Assembly (NCBI GenBank): GCA_003135575.1
Contig: PLCG01000073.1
Location: 11,441 to 18,612, forward strand
Reading direction: 5' to 3'
DNA from: Nitrososphaerota archaeon
Lineage (GTDB): Archaea > Thermoproteota > Nitrososphaeria > Nitrososphaerales > Gagatemarchaeaceae
Length of the DNA: 7,172 nt
The position numbers and the translations under genes were made by a program. Below the pieces are notes generated by a model. It had not been told where the DNA came from. It ran no database searches and was given only the letters and a program-made list of their open reading frames with translations. Positions 5,163-7,172 of this stretch are shown piece after piece (positions within the stretch are counted from its first letter, which is position 1; every line of letters starts with the position of its first letter).

Positions 5163-7151
5163 TTGAGGAGCGGTCCCCTTCTAGGTTTTCACGTCTCGAT
5201 ATCCGAATCCATCCCCCTCGCGGTCGACCGGGCCCTCGAGCTAGACTGCACGACCTTCCAGATATTCACTAGGAACCCGCGGGGATGGGCCTTCAAGCCC
5301 CTGGTACCAGAGGAAGCGCGTCTTTTCAGGGAGAAGCGGGAGAAGGCCGGTTTCAAGAAGATAGTCGCGCACATGCCATACCTCGCCAACCTCGCGGCAT
5401 CCGCCGGCCCGTTCCAGAAGCTGAGCCGCGCCTCGCTCAAGGCGGAGGTGGCGCGGTGCTCGATGCTCGAGGTGGACTATGTGGTGGCGCACATCGGCTC
5501 GCACATGGGGAAGGGGATGATGGTGGGGATCAAGAACGTCGTTGCAGCGTGCAACGAGGCGCTGGATTCGAACCCAGCGGGCTCGACGTTGCTCATCGAG
5601 ACCATGGCGGGGCAGACCAACAGTGTGGGGTCGAGGTTCGAGGAGCTGAGGCTGATCCTGGACGGGGTGAGAGACTCTGAAAGGATGGGGGTCTGCCTCG
5701 ACACCTGCCTTCCTCCTGGCTCGGCTGTGCTCAGGGACAGCGCTCCTGCTCCGATAGAAGATATTCGTGCAGGGGACCTCATCACGGATCATGACGGAAC
5801 CCAAGTTCCAGTAACGCGCATTATGAGCAAATCCTACTCCGGTCAGTTGGTGCATGTCAAGCCGAAAGGTCTGCCGTGGATTCGGATGACGCCGGAGCAC
5901 CCGGTGCTATGCGTGAAACGCGGTCGCGTGAAGAGGCTTGAAGAGAGTCCTTGGCGACTATACTCGACTGACCCGCCCTCCTGGCTTGACGCCGGTCTTC
6001 TCGAGAAAGGACACTTTCTGGTCATGCCAAAGCTGAAACCAATCCACACCCAAAGTGTGAACTTTCGTCCATACATAGGCAAACACACTCGGCGCACACC
6101 TTTTCCCGTCTCGATACCGATTACTGAGAAGTTAGCGACCCTTTTGGGGCTATATCTCGCCGAGGGCTTCACCTTCATCGGAACAGATTCAGAAGGTTCC
6201 GAATCGGGAAAGGTCTATCTTGCCTTTGGCAAGCACGAGAAGAAACTGATAATGGAGACAATTCATCTCTTTGACGAAGTTTTCTCGTTGAAAGCTTGGA
6301 CTGATGAGACAGAAACGGGAATCAAAGTATGTATTGCCTCTAACATTCTCGCTAGATTCCTAAAAGAGAACTTAGGGGTCGGAGCGAGAAACAAGAGAAT
6401 CCCGTCATTTATGATGCATTCTGAAGCGTTGATAGTTCGGGCATTCTTGCTTGGGTATCTTCATGGCGACGGACATGTTAACGAGGAAGGAGTTAATTTC
6501 GTAACAACTTCAAAATCCGCGGCCTATCAGCTTATACATTTGCTGGCGAGGTTTGACATTAGAGGTACGTTCGGTGCGCACAACCCAACTCAGCATTTGC
6601 TCGGAGATAGACTAATCCGTGGAAACGGCTGGTTTAATGTCCACATAGGAAGGAATGATTCGAGGAATCTTGGATTCGAGTATCGCTTGCCGACTGCACC
6701 GCAGCGAACCGTAGTTAGGAACGAAGATTCGTTTTACATTCCAATCGGGATGGTTCGACGCGAGACCTACCGCGGGAAAGTCTACAATCTCACCACTGCG
6801 TCCGGAACATTCCTAGCGCCCTTCATCGTCACGCACAATTGCCACATCTTCGCAGCCGGGTTCGACCTCTCCAGCGAGCCCGCGGTCGAGAGGACGATGG
6901 GCCTGTTCGGCGACACCGTGGGGAAGGACAGGCTCAAGGTGGTGCACCTGAACGACTCGATTGGGCCGCTTGGAGGCGGGCTGGACAGGCACGAACACAT
7001 CGGCATGGGGCAGATAGGCGAGAAGGGGTTCCGCGCTTTCCTCCGCTACAAGGGAATCGCGAAGCTCCCCATCCTCATGGAGGTCCCGATCGACGATAGG
7101 AGGCAGGACGCGGAGAACATGAGAGTAGTAAGGCGCCTAATAGGCGACTAG
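5163..7151 (+). CDS. nfo: Endonuclease IV (AP endonuclease, Nfo) precursor containing an intein
   Basis: The 662-residue precursor should splice to a 284-residue endonuclease IV, the usual family size. The enzyme cuts the DNA backbone 5' to abasic sites in base excision repair, using three zinc ions in a TIM barrel. All nine zinc ligands can be matched to those of E. coli Nfo: His70 (VAHMPYLANLA), His110 (VVAHIGSH), Glu146 (LLIETMAGQ), Asp180, His561, His595 (VVHLNDS), Asp608 and His610 (LDRHEH), and Glu640 (ILMEVP). The motif GVCLDTCH is split by the intein between Thr181 and Cys560, separating ligands Asp180 and His561. The start must be TTG at 5163 or later, because an in-frame TGA directly precedes it. 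The product then opens MRSGPLLGFHVSIS, which matches the family's N-terminus. The upstream TATA box suggests its own promoter. Confidence 0.95.
   Translation: MRSGPLLGFHVSISESIPLAVDRALELDCTTFQIFTRNPRGWAFKPLVPEEARLFREKREKAGFKKIVAHMPYLANLAASAGPFQKLSRASLKAEVARCSMLEVDYVVAHIGSHMGKGMMVGIKNVVAACNEALDSNPAGSTLLIETMAGQTNSVGSRFEELRLILDGVRDSERMGVCLDTCLPPGSAVLRDSAPAPIEDIRAGDLITDHDGTQVPVTRIMSKSYSGQLVHVKPKGLPWIRMTPEHPVLCVKRGRVKRLEESPWRLYSTDPPSWLDAGLLEKGHFLVMPKLKPIHTQSVNFRPYIGKHTRRTPFPVSIPITEKLATLLGLYLAEGFTFIGTDSEGSESGKVYLAFGKHEKKLIMETIHLFDEVFSLKAWTDETETGIKVCIASNILARFLKENLGVGARNKRIPSFMMHSEALIVRAFLLGYLHGDGHVNEEGVNFVTTSKSAAYQLIHLLARFDIRGTFGAHNPTQHLLGDRLIRGNGWFNVHIGRNDSRNLGFEYRLPTAPQRTVVRNEDSFYIPIGMVRRETYRGKVYNLTTASGTFLAPFIVTHNCHIFAAGFDLSSEPAVERTMGLFGDTVGKDRLKVVHLNDSIGPLGGGLDRHEHIGMGQIGEKGFRAFLRYKGIAKLPILMEVPIDDRRQDAENMRVVRRLIGD
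5706..6839 (+). mobile_element. LAGLIDADG (DOD) intein within Nfo, 378 residues
   Basis: The element covers precursor residues 182-559. Splicing block A begins with Cys182 (CLPPGSAVLRDSAP...EDIRAGDLI). Block B has Thr243-Pro-Glu-His246 (RMTPEHPVLC). The homing endonuclease lies between, with two LAGLIDADG helices: LATLLGLYLAEG (324-335, acidic residue Glu334) and FLLGYLHGDGH (428-438, acidic residue Asp436). Blocks F and G run from GKVYNLTTASGTF to FIVTHN, ending in His558-Asn559 before the +1 residue Cys560. This is a class 1 layout with every key splicing residue present, so self-splicing should join GVCLDT to CHIFAAGFD. Its codons are clearly more A/T-ended than those of the flanking exteins, which suggests recent transfer. 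Both catalytic acidic residues are intact, so the endonuclease may still be active. Confidence 0.95.
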
Positions 7152-7172
7152 CATCAGGGGTTCTCGACCTCG

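Noticed and set aside
5241..5900. Minus-strand open frame (219 codons) opposite nfo
   Set aside because: It spans the extein/intein junction of nfo on the other strand, is rich in Arg, His and Pro as expected for a shadow frame, and has no recognisable motif.
7154..7172. Possible end of a convergent minus-strand gene (reads EVENP then stop)
   Set aside because: Five codons at the window edge are too few to support a gene call, although a convergent neighbour is plausible.

Overview
The window looks like archaeal chromosome, most probably from the Nitrososphaeria (Thaumarchaeota) or a close relative. The evidence is the archaeal operon psmA-SBDS-rrp4-rrp41-rrp42, TATA-like boxes placed for leaderless or short-leader transcripts, frequent TTG/GTG starts with GGTGA or GGAGG ribosome-binding sites, and a roadblock-like small protein that resembles a family I remember as typical of Thaumarchaeota. 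The host genes are GC-rich, with G/C-biased third codon positions. The assignment rests on protein resemblance from memory, not on a database search.

Layout. Positions 1-3186 (minus strand) hold a compact operon read leftwards: proteasome alpha subunit, SBDS ribosome-maturation factor, then exosome subunits Rrp4, Rrp41 and Rrp42 (Rrp42 runs off the left edge). Gaps between genes are only 3 to 14 bases. Positions 3187-3382 are a divergent promoter region. Positions 3383-3814 (plus) encode a JAMM/MPN+ metalloprotease of the Rpn11-like kind. It is followed, in the +1 frame, by a small coding-looking stretch that has no conventional start except an internal TTG (3861-4001). Positions 4020-4409 (minus) encode a roadblock/LC7-like small protein, divergent from a plus-strand gene (4539-5063) for a single-pass membrane protein with a Ser/Ala-rich body and a strongly basic tail. 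Positions 5163-7151 (plus) encode endonuclease IV (Nfo) interrupted by a 378-residue LAGLIDADG intein (5706-6839).

How the genes work together. The left operon combines RNA degradation/3' tailing (the exosome: Rrp41/Rrp42 ring plus Rrp4 cap), 60S-type ribosome maturation (SBDS) and protein degradation (20S proteasome alpha ring), a grouping long known in archaea. The divergent JAMM protease could supply deconjugation of ubiquitin-like modifiers upstream of the same proteasome. The right half is a separate DNA-repair locus.

The most striking feature is the intein. It splits the Nfo GVCLDTCH motif between two zinc ligands (Asp180 and His561), so the repair enzyme cannot be active until splicing occurs. 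The second point of interest is the JAMM/small-ORF junction, which is either a TTG-started 46-residue gene, a +1 frameshift fusion, or a sequence error. No tRNA, rRNA, CRISPR array or insertion sequence was seen, and no gene-free stretch exceeds 300 bases.
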